From the NCBI GenBank assembly GCA_048013815.1, contig CM106585.1:16616001-16680000 (forward strand): DNA of 64,000 nt, read 5' to 3'. The position numbers were made by a program, and so were the translations under genes. The DNA comes from Setoptus koraiensis (lineage: Eukaryota; Arthropoda). Positions 10,813-21,508 of the stretch are shown in pieces. The first letter of the stretch is position 1, and every line of letters begins with the position of its first letter. The notes beneath the pieces were generated by a model. The model saw only the letters and a program-made list of their open reading frames with translations. It did no database searches and was not told the origin of the DNA.

Positions 10813-13775
10813 GCAGCAGTGGTCGGCGGCGAGCGAGGGCGTGGGCCCGCTCGAGGGTTTTGTGTGCGCGATCAACAAACTTGCAAATTGATATGAGATG
10901 AACGCAAGATATAACCGAGATGGATCGAGTCGCCCCGCACAATGACAGCCAGCTCGCCGCCATGTCCATAACACGATACGATATGGCGCTTTCGGTCGGC
11001 TTCTTGGACACCCCAAATAGACGCGCATTCGGGGTGCCCGAGCAAACGCGAACCCGGGTGCCCAGACAATCGCTGATTTCCCGATTCGCCGACTCCCCGA
11101 TTCGCCGATTCGGGACCGAGGCATCGCCATCGCATCAGCGCCTGCCGACCTGAGCCATGATCGCTCGTCTGCGGCAAGCAATTCAATGACATACATTATT
11201 GTCATCCGGAGATTATCAGCATTGGTTGGCTGTTGGCGTCACCGGGTCACATCCGCTGCTGAGGCGCCCAAAATTGACAATTAGAGACCATCAGCAATTA
11301 GAAACAATTGACATTTAGTGACAATTAGCAATTGGAAACAATTGACATTTGCAACCCGTCAGGTTGACGGCCCGTCGTTCGGGCCGGTGCGCACCGGCCG
11401 GCCGCAGTCATATTGACAGTGGGTGGAATGGATGGCTCAAGCACACAATTTGAATTTGATTTAACAGAGGGCAATCGCGCAAACAAGCGGACGCCGTTGG
11501 CGTATGAGGGGGGCGCCGAGCAATGGCGATTTGTCATTGAATTGAATCGTTGTCATTCACTGCCAGTGATTCACTGGCCATCGGGCGCCCCCGCGAGCTG
11601 GCTTAAAATGACAAAATCACAAACGCAAAGATCGCTCGCCGGGGCTGCTGCCGGCCTCGCCAGCCAGCATCGCCAGTGTGGTCAGTTTGGGTTTGCCGGA
11701 GCCGCTCAATCGTGTCAATCTATTTTGGTCCCCCTGTCTACTTCGAATCGCCAATTCGAATGCGTGTATCCGGGGTGCATCTGCTGCATGTTTATATGTG
11801 ATACATGTGGCAAAATGGCGCGCATCACGCCGGAGCGAGCCGACAGCGGATTAGCCGAACTTGCTCGATACACTTGTCAGTGTGCGTTTGGGGCCCCCAG
11901 CAAGCGATCAAAATTAAATGAGGCGGAAATTGACTATTCAAGTAGACAATAATAACGACTATTATTATTGGCTGTGTCACATTGCCGCGTGTATTAATAT
12001 TACCACTATTATTGGGTTGTGTGTTCTATGTGGCAAGGGCCTCTGATGGCGCTCGAGCCACATAAAGTCTCGGCTCGGCACGGCTCGATCCTCTGGCCCC
12101 ACGACGAATTTCGCCCCGCGCGTCCGGGCCGGCGGATCGATGGACGATCGATTGGCGGCGGATTGATGGACGATCGATCGGCGGCGGACACAAATTGTAA
12201 AAACATAATTGCTGATTAATGTCGTGCCCACTGGCTTTCGATGCATCGTTCGATGCATCGAAGATCGCTCGATCGGCACGACATTGCGAGGCAGTGATCG
12301 CCCTTGATCCCCGTGACAAACTATCGACAAACTGCCATCCGTCTGGCAAGTGATGCCAGCGGACAAGTGAAGCTAGCGGACAAGTGCAGCGCGTGGCCTC
12401 GCCACGGCCATCAATGTCGATCTATTGACTCTATTTGCGTTTGCTGGCGCCGACACTCGATCGAAACGATTTGTTGTGTCAGAAATGGGGCGAGATCCGG
12501 CGCGAATGGCGAGAGATTCGGCGCAAATGGCGGGATATCGGGGGCAGAAATTGCGCGATGTCCGGCAGAAAATTTTGGCCAACGCCCGTCGATTTGTTGA
12601 TTTGGCCGGGAATCGCATTGGCTGCATTTGAGCGCCGGCTCGAGCGACCTGTTGAGCGGACGCACCAATTGACGCGCAAAATCGCGACGCCTCCAGCTCG
12701 CCGGCCCGGCCCGGCACTGCGGCTTCCGGTGCCCGCCTGTGCCCATCTGTGCGCGTCAGTCCAAAGTGGACACACTCTGAACGCACTCCCGAACTGGCGT
12801 GTCGACCGGCCGGGGAGGCCTCCCCAAGGACGCGCTGGCCGCAACCTGAAGTGCACCGATCTGGTATCACAATGTACAACAACACTGTATACAACAACAA
12901 TGTATAACAAGTACGAGACAACGCGCTTGTCTTAGGCGGTTGTTGCGCCGGGCCGCACTTGACAGCCACAGTGGGACCGGGCCGAAATAAGAGAAGAGGC
13001 CGTTGCACGGGCTGGCTCACCCGCGAGAGCCGGCCCGACCAAAGTGGCCGCGATCGAGTGGCCAGTTCGGCAAGCCGGGCCCCGCAGGCCGAGCAAGTTG
13101 GGCCGTGGGCGAGCGCCGAGTGTCGGGCCGACGGGCGATGATGGAAAATGATCGATTTGATTCAGTTCAAATGACGACGGTATCGGCCACCGTGTGCGGC
13201 CCGATGTCGCTGACGGCCCCACCTATTTTTGGCGCGCCTATGCGGCGGCCAAAAATAGCCGCCGCATTCGAGCTGGCGCCCCCTCCCCCCGATTGGCAAT
13301 GAGAATAACAATATCGCACAATATCCGCACAATATCCCACTCAACAGCGACACTCGATACAATTGTTTTTGTTTTGTTTTGGGGCGCCCGTTTCACTGGC
13401 ACCGCTATTCAATGGCGCATCACTGGCGCGATACCGCACACTTGGCACTGCCGAGCGAGCAGCCCGACGACGGACGAAACTTCACCTGTCTCGCCTGGCT
13501 GTGGCCGTCGAGTGCCCAGCTCGGGCCGAGTGGCCGGGCTCGGGCCGAGTGGCCGGGCGACGCTTGTCGCGGGTGCGGCGTGCCACGGACATATGGCGCG
13601 AGAGTGTTGATTTGGGCGGCCGCGGCCGAGCGTTGATTTCAACGGGCGGCCGGCCGGCCCGCTGGTGCCATTAAGTGGGCCGCCCATTGAGTGGCGCTGC
13701 GTGCTTGTGGCAGCACCACTCAACGGCGGCCCGCGTGGCGCCGCCGAGTGTCGGCCGCACCGGCCGCATCAATCT

Positions 13776-13843
13776 TGCCAATCTCGCCCATCTCGCCCAT
13801 CTCGCCAATCTCGCCCATCTTGCCAATCTTGCCAATCTCGCCA
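13776..13843. repeat. ATCTCGCCC 9 bp minisatellite
   Basis: Seven or eight copies of a 9 bp unit (ATCTCGCCC, ATCTTGCCA and similar). Confidence 0.85.
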
Positions 13844-15610
13844 CTTGTGTGTGTGGCCATTTCTGGCAAAATCATTATTATTACCGCGCCACTATTATTG
13901 TATAATCGATTATGGCTCTCTAACTGTCCATTTTGACAACTATCAAGCCGGCGAGACGCGCCAGCGACACCCAGCGCCCAGGTATTGTGCGGATTGGCGT
14001 CAGCGGGCCGCAATGATAAATGTTTGCGCAATCTTGGCTAGCTGGGCACATTGTTCGTGTTGGCGCTGCCGGCCAGACACTTTGAAACAAGCAACGAGGC
14101 GGCCCGTGCGATATGACAAGTCCGCGCTCTGACAGCTCGCTCATTGGCGTTGCCGGTGCGCGACCCCGGCTACCTGGCGACCTATATTTCGATTTTCGTA
14201 TTGGCGGGCGCAACTGGCTCGAAATATTGTGTTCGCGAAATCTTTTGCGAATTTTTCGCGAGCTTTTTTCTCTAAAAGAGAGACGCCAACAGTAACGAGA
14301 GGCCGCTTGCGATCATCACAACATGATGGGACAATGCCGCCATAATCAAGCGGCGGGATAAAAATAAAACATTGCGACGCCTTGGCCGGCCGCTCGCCGC
14401 TAATCTCATTCAATTGAACCCATTAAGCTAATCTAATGCCCGACCAAACACAATGAGTCGCGGTCCAGACACAATCATCGATCATCATAAAGGAACCAGC
14501 GAGCGCACCAAAATAACCATTCCACTCTCTTGTTTATACATACAATATTGGCACCTGCCGAGGGCCCCACTGGCCGGTATCTGTTGGCCGCTCGAGAGGC
14601 TGCCCGCCGGCACGGTCGTCATAATAATGTAATATACTTTATATATATATATGTGCAATATTGTAGTGTGTATATTTAGCCGGGGAGGCCAGCATTTAGC
14701 CGGCATTTGGCCAGGCTCGGCCGGCTCGAGCCGGCCGAGGCTGTTGCAATGAGCCTGCTCGGCGACGCGCTCCATAAGTATCTAGCACACGGATCACTGT
14801 TGGGAGCGGCGCTCATTTTTCACATGTAATTAATTGAAATGTGTCTCTTTGAGGCGCCGTATCAATCTCAGTGTCACAGCGCCCATTTATTGTCTACGCG
14901 AGCGCCACACAATGGCCCGCTTGTCTTGGCCAGCGGTGCTTTATGTGACACAAGTGCCATATAGACGCCGTTATGGGCCCCCATCTCACATAATCTCATC
15001 TCATCTCATCTAATTTAATTTAATCTGTGGATGTAGCAAGCACGGCCGACATATTGCCGCCGTCGACTCGACATTGTTGTATGTGTTTTCCACGATATTA
15101 GAAAGGCCGGCCGGCCAGCACCAGGTAAATTGGACTTGATGACTGGTGCAGTTGGCTCAAGACTGGCCGCGCCAGCGCCCCAGTCACGCCAGGAATCAAG
15201 TGTCACGCGTCCGCAGCCAGCTACTGGCTTGCGCGAGCCGCCAAGCGCCATTTTAATGATGCCACTGACCATTACAACGACGCCTCGCCATTACAACAAC
15301 GCTGTCTGACCATTAAATCTTATGCGTCATATTTGCATATTGTTATGGGATATGCACAGCCGGCTGGAAGGGGCGCCACCATCGCCACCGTCAGCACGCA
15401 GCGCGATAGGTGAGCCCGACTCCGGCGCTGTAAACATGCTGCGGGCAAGGCGTAAACACTGACAGCGCAAACATTTACACAACTTGTTATGTAACACCAA
15501 ACGGCTTCATTTGCTGTCATTTATACAACAATATCATTACTATTATGCTTTGCTCGGTCATCGTGCTGCCGCCCTGCCGACAATTTATAACTATAATGAT
15601 AACACTATAC

Positions 15611-15716
15611 TTGTCGTTGTTGTTGCTGCTGTCGTTGTTGTTGCTGCTGTCGCTGTTGTCGCAGTTGTTGCTGTTGTTGTTGTCGGTGCTGTTGTCACTG
15701 TTGGCGCTGTTGTTGT
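15611..15716. repeat. Imperfect GTTGCTGTC trinucleotide repeat
   Basis: About 105 bp of GTT, GCT and GTC triplets. It produces spurious Asn/Ser-rich and Leu/Val-rich frames. Confidence 0.9.
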
Positions 15717-16250
15717 CCATAATGATGATCACCGCCGTCATGAGGCTGTCGTCGCCGCCGTTGTGTCATTGTTACATAGGTGCATGTTAACATGTATGTA
15801 ATGCAATATCGACCATGTAAGGATAATTCCCCCAAGACAGTTATTGACTGCCATATCTTTGCTCTTGTTTCTCCGTTCGTGCCAGCCCCACCGCCACCCC
15901 CGGTTGGTAATCGCGATCACACCAACGCAGATCACCGCACAATGGTAACGATTGAGCTAATGAGCTCTGGCTCGTCGTCGTCGTCACCGCCGTCGTTGTT
16001 GTTGTTTATTGGGGCTTCTTATTTTCAACAAACAACAACAACACACACACACGCACACAAGTCTGTCTATATCGAAGTCGGCCACAAGAGACGTGATGTG
16101 CCGCATATCCTTTCTTATGTAATATACGAGAGAATCTTCTTATGCGAACAAAAAAAAAACAGTAGAAAATGATTGCAACATTACCAACTGAGCCTAAATT
16201 ATGTGACAACGCCAATTTATTTATCTGCGTGTCATTGTTTGCAACACACA

Positions 16251-17308
16251 CACACGCACTCGCTCATAGCCACTATTGGAACGCGCGGGATCGGCCCGCT
16301 CTGACACTTAAATCATTCGGACTCACCTGTAATCGAGGCCAAGCCGCTAACAAATTACAGTGCTACGTGATTGGATTGTCAACTATTAATATGAGACAGA
16401 AAGAAGTTAATCATCATCTCGATCTAATTGATATTTATTTACTATGAGCGCCAAACGTATAATAATACTACGTACTGGTATTATACTTTTGTTGTATCAT
16501 CCTGTAGTTGCTGTAGTTGGATGCGCTTCTTTTAACTAAATGACAAAAATGATGTCGGCAAACAAACTCGTTCTTTTGTCCAATCTTTTGGTCTCTAATA
16601 TAACATGGATTCCAAGCTGATATAGCCACATGTAGTGGTCAAAACCTGCTTGTTAGAGTTTCGTCACGTGGAAAAAAGCGGGCAAAAACGAAAAAAAAAA
16701 CAGGGTCATTTCTGTTATATGATTTAATGTTACTTTGCCACTTTACTTGATTGCACCATCAATCTTGTTAGCAGCTATGAAACGAAGCCAAAATAAACAG
16801 CTTATATATGTGTACACGCACCATGTTTTTCCTGCAATGTCTAGTCTTCTAAGCGGCTAGCCATTTAGTCGTGCAAGAATGTCATTATGATTGAGTCACG
16901 TACTAAATGGAATAAAGATTTCCTTGGTGGCTCTGATTAATATTCGATCATGGTGACAACAATACACAAGACATTGAAAGAGAAATAGAATAACGCACAA
17001 ATGCGAATGCATTCCAAGTAAGAGATCAGGAAGGTTCACTATAACAAATATATACTACTACTACTACTACTACTACTACTAAAGAAATGCACGGGGATGT
17101 TAAATTGATGGATGATTATTGAACGCCATCTACACAAAAATATAAATAAATATTTATCACTAACGTTCAAGTATACAAAAGCACGTGTCTTACAAATGAT
17201 TATGTAAGGGGCAATCTATTCTTTGTCACCGAGTTCACTTGGTCGTTCAGATTGCTCCATTAAGTTGCGAGTTTAGTTTTTGAACTTTTAAAAAAACACA
17301 ATATCCCC
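16251..17308. other. AT-rich intergenic stretch
   Basis: No gene seen. It holds the transition from GC-rich to AT-rich DNA and a perfect CTA trinucleotide repeat at about 17051-17081. Its right end is the presumed 3' UTR of PDE12. Confidence 0.6.
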
Positions 17309-19396
17309 CTATAGGGAATTCCATGAAAAGTCCGCGATGAGTGATACGTGATCAGACGGAAACACTACACTAGGCAAGGCTACGTGCTTAGCTAGTTCTG
17401 CATTATCTGGCAAAGGCACTATCATCTTGCAGTCCAAATGCTGATGGCTGTAATATATGTAATCCAAGCAACCCTTAAAATCTAACGTATAGTTCGTATA
17501 GTCAGGCGTGCCATAGGCGGATGTCAGACGAAGGCTTGTCGACAGACTCAAGCCTACGACTGCTTCCTCTTTGTTACTTTTCCAGTCTTTGAGTGTCTCG
17601 GATGCATCACCGCTGGTCACCAAACTGTATATGCCACAATCAGGTGTGCTGTTAAAATCACCACACAAGATAGGAGCAACTTCCAACCCTTGCATCTCTT
17701 CCGGGGAGGCATTCGGAGTAGTAAATAGGTCACTATGCTCTAACATATAGTCTCTTATAAATTCCAAATACTTGACAATAACACCTCCTTGTAAAAGTCT
17801 AATATGATCAGCATCGGGATGGAAGTAGAGATGTGTATTGGCAATGAGTAAAAGTTGATTAGGTTTCAATTTGTTGCGCAGTATAGTCATTTGTACCACC
17901 GTGTATCTATTGAGAAAACGTTTGGCAAGGCTGCTATTGGCTTCGATAGCTTGTTTTATGGGCTCCAATGAAGGTATACAGTCACCGGATTCGTTCGTTT
18001 TAGGTAATGCAATCTTGTCTATTGGGGTGAAAAATTGATCCTCCTCCCTTCCGGAGTCGTTGAAACCACCGCCACCGCAGCAACCAGGACTATCATCATC
18101 TATCTTTATGCTCCTTTTAGGGTCAACCAATCGAGAGAGTTCAACACTCCACGAAGTGACTAATTCAAATTTGGTCTCTCTGTAAAATATTGCGACACCT
18201 TCAGCCACCATGCCTCCCTTGGAACTATAAATACCTTTGAATTGTCCACCCGTTAGACAGAATGTTGGCTGTAGGTCATTGCGAAATACTTTACCGTCTA
18301 CTTCTTGAAGGCACATGATATCTGCGTTGTATCCAATTAGTTCTTTGAATAAAAGCTGTTTCCTGTATTCTATGTGTAAGGCGTAAGGTGGACAGTATTT
18401 GAATAGCGTATCACGCGAATAATCGGAGTCAGCGTATAGATCTGCCAATATGTTATATGTTATGAATCTAAAATCTTGCACATCACAATTGTCTTTAGTA
18501 TATTCGAAGCGTTTCTCAAATGGGCACGGTCCAGGACCAAGCTCAACGGGCCCGCTAGATATACACTCCTCTTGGAAACCTACACGCGATCCGTTGATTG
18601 GCAAACAGCAAAATTTGAGTAGGCGACCTAAATCTTCGTCTCCCGGATGGTACACTAGCGATTCTGCCACTTTGATCCACTTGATGTTTCCACCACAGTG
18701 AAGTTCGTGCTGCACATCTTCTTGCCGGTAGGTTGCTTGATCGTCTGTCTTGTAAACTTGCCTATACCAGGCGTATTTACAATCTCTATAGTTGCAAAAC
18801 TCAAGCCTCATTCTGGGTATTACATAGAAGCCGGCCATGATGTTTTTGGTGAGAAACAATGATCTTACTTGTGGCTCGTTAACACAAATGAGAAATTTTC
18901 TATCATCAACCTGGAGTATGTTTCCTGTAACCCAAGCATTGTCGTTTGTTGTCTTAAGAATATCCAAAACCTCTCCGTCCTTGATTACGTCCAACTTAAT
19001 ATCGCTTGATCTGGCCTGGCCATGTTTGCTTTTGTGGGCCTTTAGTTTTCTCTTTTCTATGTTATTTTTTAGACGATTAAGACACACATCTAGAGACTCG
19101 GTGCGATCCCGACTCAAATTAATCAACACATAATTTCCGTTTATATCTAAAGTGAAAGTTATCTTGAGAGTTTTTTCATCTTTAATGTCGCGCACAATCA
19201 CCTTGCTTTTGGCGGATTCCGGCTGATCCATGGGAACAATTCTGAATGGACTCTGTGTGCTGAATAGTAGCCTACAGGCGAATGGGAATTGTTTAAAGAT
19301 GAAGATTCTATTATTGGTGGTAGTGGTGATTATTTTATTGCTGCCAGCTAATATTTTGTATATCACAGAATTCAATAGTGTAACGCGAGCTATCAT
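17309..19396 (-). CDS. PDE12: 2',5'-phosphodiesterase 12 (mitochondrial EEP-family nuclease)
   Basis: A 695-residue single-exon protein. PDE12 is a mitochondrial matrix enzyme that removes poly(A) from mitochondrial RNA and degrades 2',5'-oligoadenylate. The first 50 residues are basic, hydroxylated and lack acids, as in a mitochondrial presequence. Residues of about 300-695 form the endonuclease/exonuclease/phosphatase fold: the metal-binding LQEVD, the THLYFHPD block, the CGDFNSTPD block, the GCLDYIYY block and the terminal SDHVSLIADF with catalytic Asp-His are all present. It is longer than human PDE12 (609), partly through a Gly/Cys/Asp-rich insert inside the EEP domain. The ATG at 19396 is chosen because it starts the presequence. 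BNIP1 ends 52 nt upstream on the same strand. Confidence 0.93.
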   Translation of the reverse strand: MIARVTLLNSVIYKILAGSNKIITTTTNNRIFIFKQFPFACRLLFSTQSPFRIVPMDQPESAKSKVIVRDIKDEKTLKITFTLDINGNYVLINLSRDRTESLDVCLNRLKNNIEKRKLKAHKSKHGQARSSDIKLDVIKDGEVLDILKTTNDNAWVTGNILQVDDRKFLICVNEPQVRSLFLTKNIMAGFYVIPRMRLEFCNYRDCKYAWYRQVYKTDDQATYRQEDVQHELHCGGNIKWIKVAESLVYHPGDEDLGRLLKFCCLPINGSRVGFQEECISSGPVELGPGPCPFEKRFEYTKDNCDVQDFRFITYNILADLYADSDYSRDTLFKYCPPYALHIEYRKQLLFKELIGYNADIMCLQEVDGKVFRNDLQPTFCLTGGQFKGIYSSKGGMVAEGVAIFYRETKFELVTSWSVELSRLVDPKRSIKIDDDSPGCCGGGGFNDSGREEDQFFTPIDKIALPKTNESGDCIPSLEPIKQAIEANSSLAKRFLNRYTVVQMTILRNKLKPNQLLLIANTHLYFHPDADHIRLLQGGVIVKYLEFIRDYMLEHSDLFTTPNASPEEMQGLEVAPILCGDFNSTPDCGIYSLVTSGDASETLKDWKSNKEEAVVGLSLSTSLRLTSAYGTPDYTNYTLDFKGCLDYIYYSHQHLDCKMIVPLPDNAELAKHVALPSVVFPSDHVSLIADFSWNSL

Positions 19397-19448
19397 CGCG
19401 CGTGAAACAATATGGCCTAATAATATAGTTGGCTGTGTCTGTCTATGT

Positions 19449-19826
19449 CTACAATAGCCTCTTACTGACTACGTATAGGACGCAAAAGAAAAAGAAAAGC
19501 AATGCTAGAGCAATAAGAAATCTGTCTGTCGTTTCTCGTCTTCCGTATTTAGTCAATATTATTTTCGATTGCGATAACCAGCTTCCCATAACACGAAACT
19601 CTTCGTCGGTCCTGTTCACTGTTGAGGAGGATTCAATTAGCAAGCCCAATGTTTGTTCGCTTTGTTCCACTTGCGATGCCACCAAACGACTAATCGATAA
19701 CAAGTTCTCTCTGGCTATCTGAGCTTGATTGTTGCGCTTACTCCTTTGGTGCAAAGTGTTACTAGTAGTCGTTGGTCTCGTTTTACTGTTGGCGGAGCTT
19801 GTCCTAAACTTACTGATGCTATTCAT
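19449..19826 (-). CDS. BNIP1: SEC20/BNIP1 Qb-SNARE, C-terminal part (short form)
   Basis: A 125-residue frame matching the C-terminal half of Sec20/BNIP1, the ER SNARE for retrograde Golgi-ER fusion. It has the SNARE helix, then EEFRVMGSWLSQSKIILTKY, the RRETTDRFL junction, one membrane anchor and a KRLL tail, as in the family. Human BNIP1 is 228 residues. The N-terminal region that contacts the Dsl1/NRZ tether is not visible. A good 3' splice site (pyrimidine run ending CTAG at about 19829) lies just before the ATG at 19826. A 16 nt exon at 20059-20074 (ATG, then donor GTGAGT) would join it in frame and add five residues. So the protein is either truly short or has upstream exons I cannot recognise. 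Confidence 0.8.
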   Translation of the reverse strand: MNSISKFRTSSANSKTRPTTTSNTLHQRSKRNNQAQIARENLLSISRLVASQVEQSEQTLGLLIESSSTVNRTDEEFRVMGSWLSQSKIILTKYGRRETTDRFLIALALLFFFFCVLYVVSKRLL

Positions 19827-19828
19827 CT

Positions 19829-20264
19829 CTAGATGGACAAAACAAAAAGCAATCACCAAAAAGCGAGCAATAACAATAATAAATAGTAATAATAAAATAA
19901 GTTAATTCGGTTGTTATCTATCTAGTTGAGTGATTATGTGACGTTGTACTTGAATATGTCTGTAGAGAAGGAGAGCACGTTTTTTTATTTATTTAAATTG
20001 ATATAGATTTTCGATATGTTACCATTCGTTTAGCACGGTGCAGTGCACACACACTCACTTATTCGCGTATTCATTGCGAGCACTTGGGTAAATTTGCGGG
20101 AAATTTGAGAGCTTTTTTTTTCGACGACTACGACGCTGGACGTGCTTCCGTGCTACGTCCGTCAAGTGGCCGGCGTTGGTTGTGGATGGGAATCAGCATT
20201 ACACTGTATCAATACATAATGGTGGGCATCATCATCATCATCATTATTATTATTATTATTATTA
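19829..20264. other. Intergenic/5' region of BNIP1 and 3' region of CMPK
   Basis: AT-rich. It contains TTTATT at about 19984 (a minus-strand AATAAA for CMPK), a candidate 16 nt first exon of BNIP1 at 20059-20074 and an ATC/ATT microsatellite at 20227-20269. That microsatellite runs into the CMPK stop codon. No other gene seen. Confidence 0.5.
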
Positions 20265-20957
20265 TTATTGTTTCTGTTGTGGTGCTTGATCAAATAAGAA
20301 TAGCTTCCTCACCTCGGCGTAAACCTCGTCGGGATTGGCCGTGGCATCGATCGTTTTCAATAGATTCAATTTTCTGTAGTGTTCCACAATAGGCATAGTG
20401 TCCTGTGTGAATGTCACAAGACGCTTGCGTAGGCTAGTCTCGTTGTCATCGGATCTATTGGAGCCCATTTGGCCGCGACTCAGACATCTCTGCACACACA
20501 CATCGTGCGGGCAATCCAAGAACAACACAAATCTTGTGTCTACCTTTTCCGCCATTTGCCTGGTCCAACCGTCTAAATTATCATTGTTGCGTGGGAAGCC
20601 ATCAATGAGAAATTTCCCTCGAACTTTGTGCTCTGGTTGTTGTTGCTTGCCGTCTTGCTGGTTGTTTGTATCTGAACAATATTTGTCCGATAACGTCCTG
20701 CAGTGGTCCACCATGGCCTTCTCGAGCAGACTGCAGGTCACCTCTACAGGCACAATTCGGCCTTCTTGAATGTACTTCTCTATCATTTCGCCATATTGTG
20801 AGCCTGGGTGGTTCCTTTCGGCCCTGAGCAAATCGCCCGCAGAAAGATGAGCGTAACCAAATTCGTCGCAAATTCGCTTACATTGGGTGCCCTTGCCCGA
20901 ACCGGGTCCACCTAAAACGAACGCAACGAGCGGCCGGAATCCGTTGAATCTATCCAT
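20265..20957 (-). CDS. CMPK1: UMP-CMP kinase
   Basis: A 230-residue single-exon adenylate-kinase-family protein that phosphorylates UMP, CMP and dCMP with ATP in the cytosol. It has the P-loop GGPGSGKGT at residues 16-24, the NMP-binding HLSAGDLLR and EGRIVPVEVT, the DGFPRN block, and the LID arginines in RGQMGSNRSDDNETSLRKR. A Gln/Asp-rich insert of about 25 residues before KFLIDGFPRN is not in the human enzyme (196 residues). The ATG at 20957 gives MDRFNGFRPLV, which fits the family start; an ATG four codons upstream (20969) is also open. The run just before it ends CTTCTCAG and could be the acceptor of a 5' UTR intron. The stop codon lies inside an AAT microsatellite. Confidence 0.92.
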   Translation of the reverse strand: MDRFNGFRPLVAFVLGGPGSGKGTQCKRICDEFGYAHLSAGDLLRAERNHPGSQYGEMIEKYIQEGRIVPVEVTCSLLEKAMVDHCRTLSDKYCSDTNNQQDGKQQQPEHKVRGKFLIDGFPRNNDNLDGWTRQMAEKVDTRFVLFLDCPHDVCVQRCLSRGQMGSNRSDDNETSLRKRLVTFTQDTMPIVEHYRKLNLLKTIDATANPDEVYAEVRKLFLFDQAPQQKQ

Positions 20958-21508
20958 CCTGAGAAGCATAAGCAGATGAGTTGTGTGTCTAATGATGAAT
21001 TGATGATGTACTAACAACGCCAAATTAGCTCATGATTGGCTCCGATCGATTGAAGATTCTTTGACGCTTGCTTAACTTGATCGAGCTTATGGACGAGCAG
21101 CACAGAACCTGAAAACTTGTCCTGTCTAGCCTTAATTCTTGCCTAGGGTGAGCCATCTAATTATTCAGTTTCGCCGGATCTGTTCGTTGCGAGAAAACAT
21201 GTTTCTGTGCAGAAAACTTTCCATCCTTTATCATGTTTGTTGTTTATTTCATGGCAAACTCATGAACACACACACACACACACGCACGCACACAACACTG
21301 ACAGCTGATATTGCATCGCTATGCGCACGCCAACACGCGCCTATCAGATACATTTTGCCTCACGCTACTCCTCCTCATGCAATCATTTGGAAATCATTAC
21401 TGAGTCAGTCGTATTTAATTTGTTACCTATATTACATAGACATACTTGATAGAAACAAGATATTTATTTATAAACAACAACCTGCTATTTGAGCATTATT
21501 CCACCATA
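20958..21508. promoter_or_regulatory. Shared divergent promoter region, CMPK(-) / DDA1(+)
   Basis: About 550 bp between two divergently transcribed start codons, with a CA repeat at 21266-21296. No separate gene is seen. A promoter role is inferred from gene layout only. Confidence 0.45.

Larger units (their letters stand above)
1..16250. other. GC-rich gene-poor domain with dense short tandem duplications
   Basis: No open frame here resembles a known protein. The long frames are what GC-rich or trinucleotide-repeat DNA gives by chance, and most begin at TTG or GTG. By eye the DNA is rich in CpG, GGCC, GGGCCC and CAATTG words and in CA/GT, GTT and 9-25 bp imperfect tandem repeats. The composition changes to AT-rich near 16.3 kb, just before the PDE12 3' end. 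It may be intergenic or the intron of a gene whose exons lie left of the window; I cannot tell which. The least repeat-like frame is 11428-11952 (+), with a cysteine-rich C-terminal part, but nothing supports it as a gene. Confidence 0.6.

Noticed and set aside
11413-11952. 179-codon frame with a Cys-rich C-terminal part in the GC-rich domain
   Set aside because: The first codon is TTG (first ATG 11428), the cysteine spacing fits no finger family I know, and chance frames this long are common in GC-rich DNA.
12373-13020. 215-codon minus-strand frame
   Set aside because: Arg/Pro/Ala-rich composition typical of GC-rich noncoding DNA, with no domain, and other long frames overlap it on both strands.
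1-16250. Bacterial or other contaminant DNA
   Set aside because: No long coding frames with protein similarity, and microsatellites typical of an animal genome are abundant.
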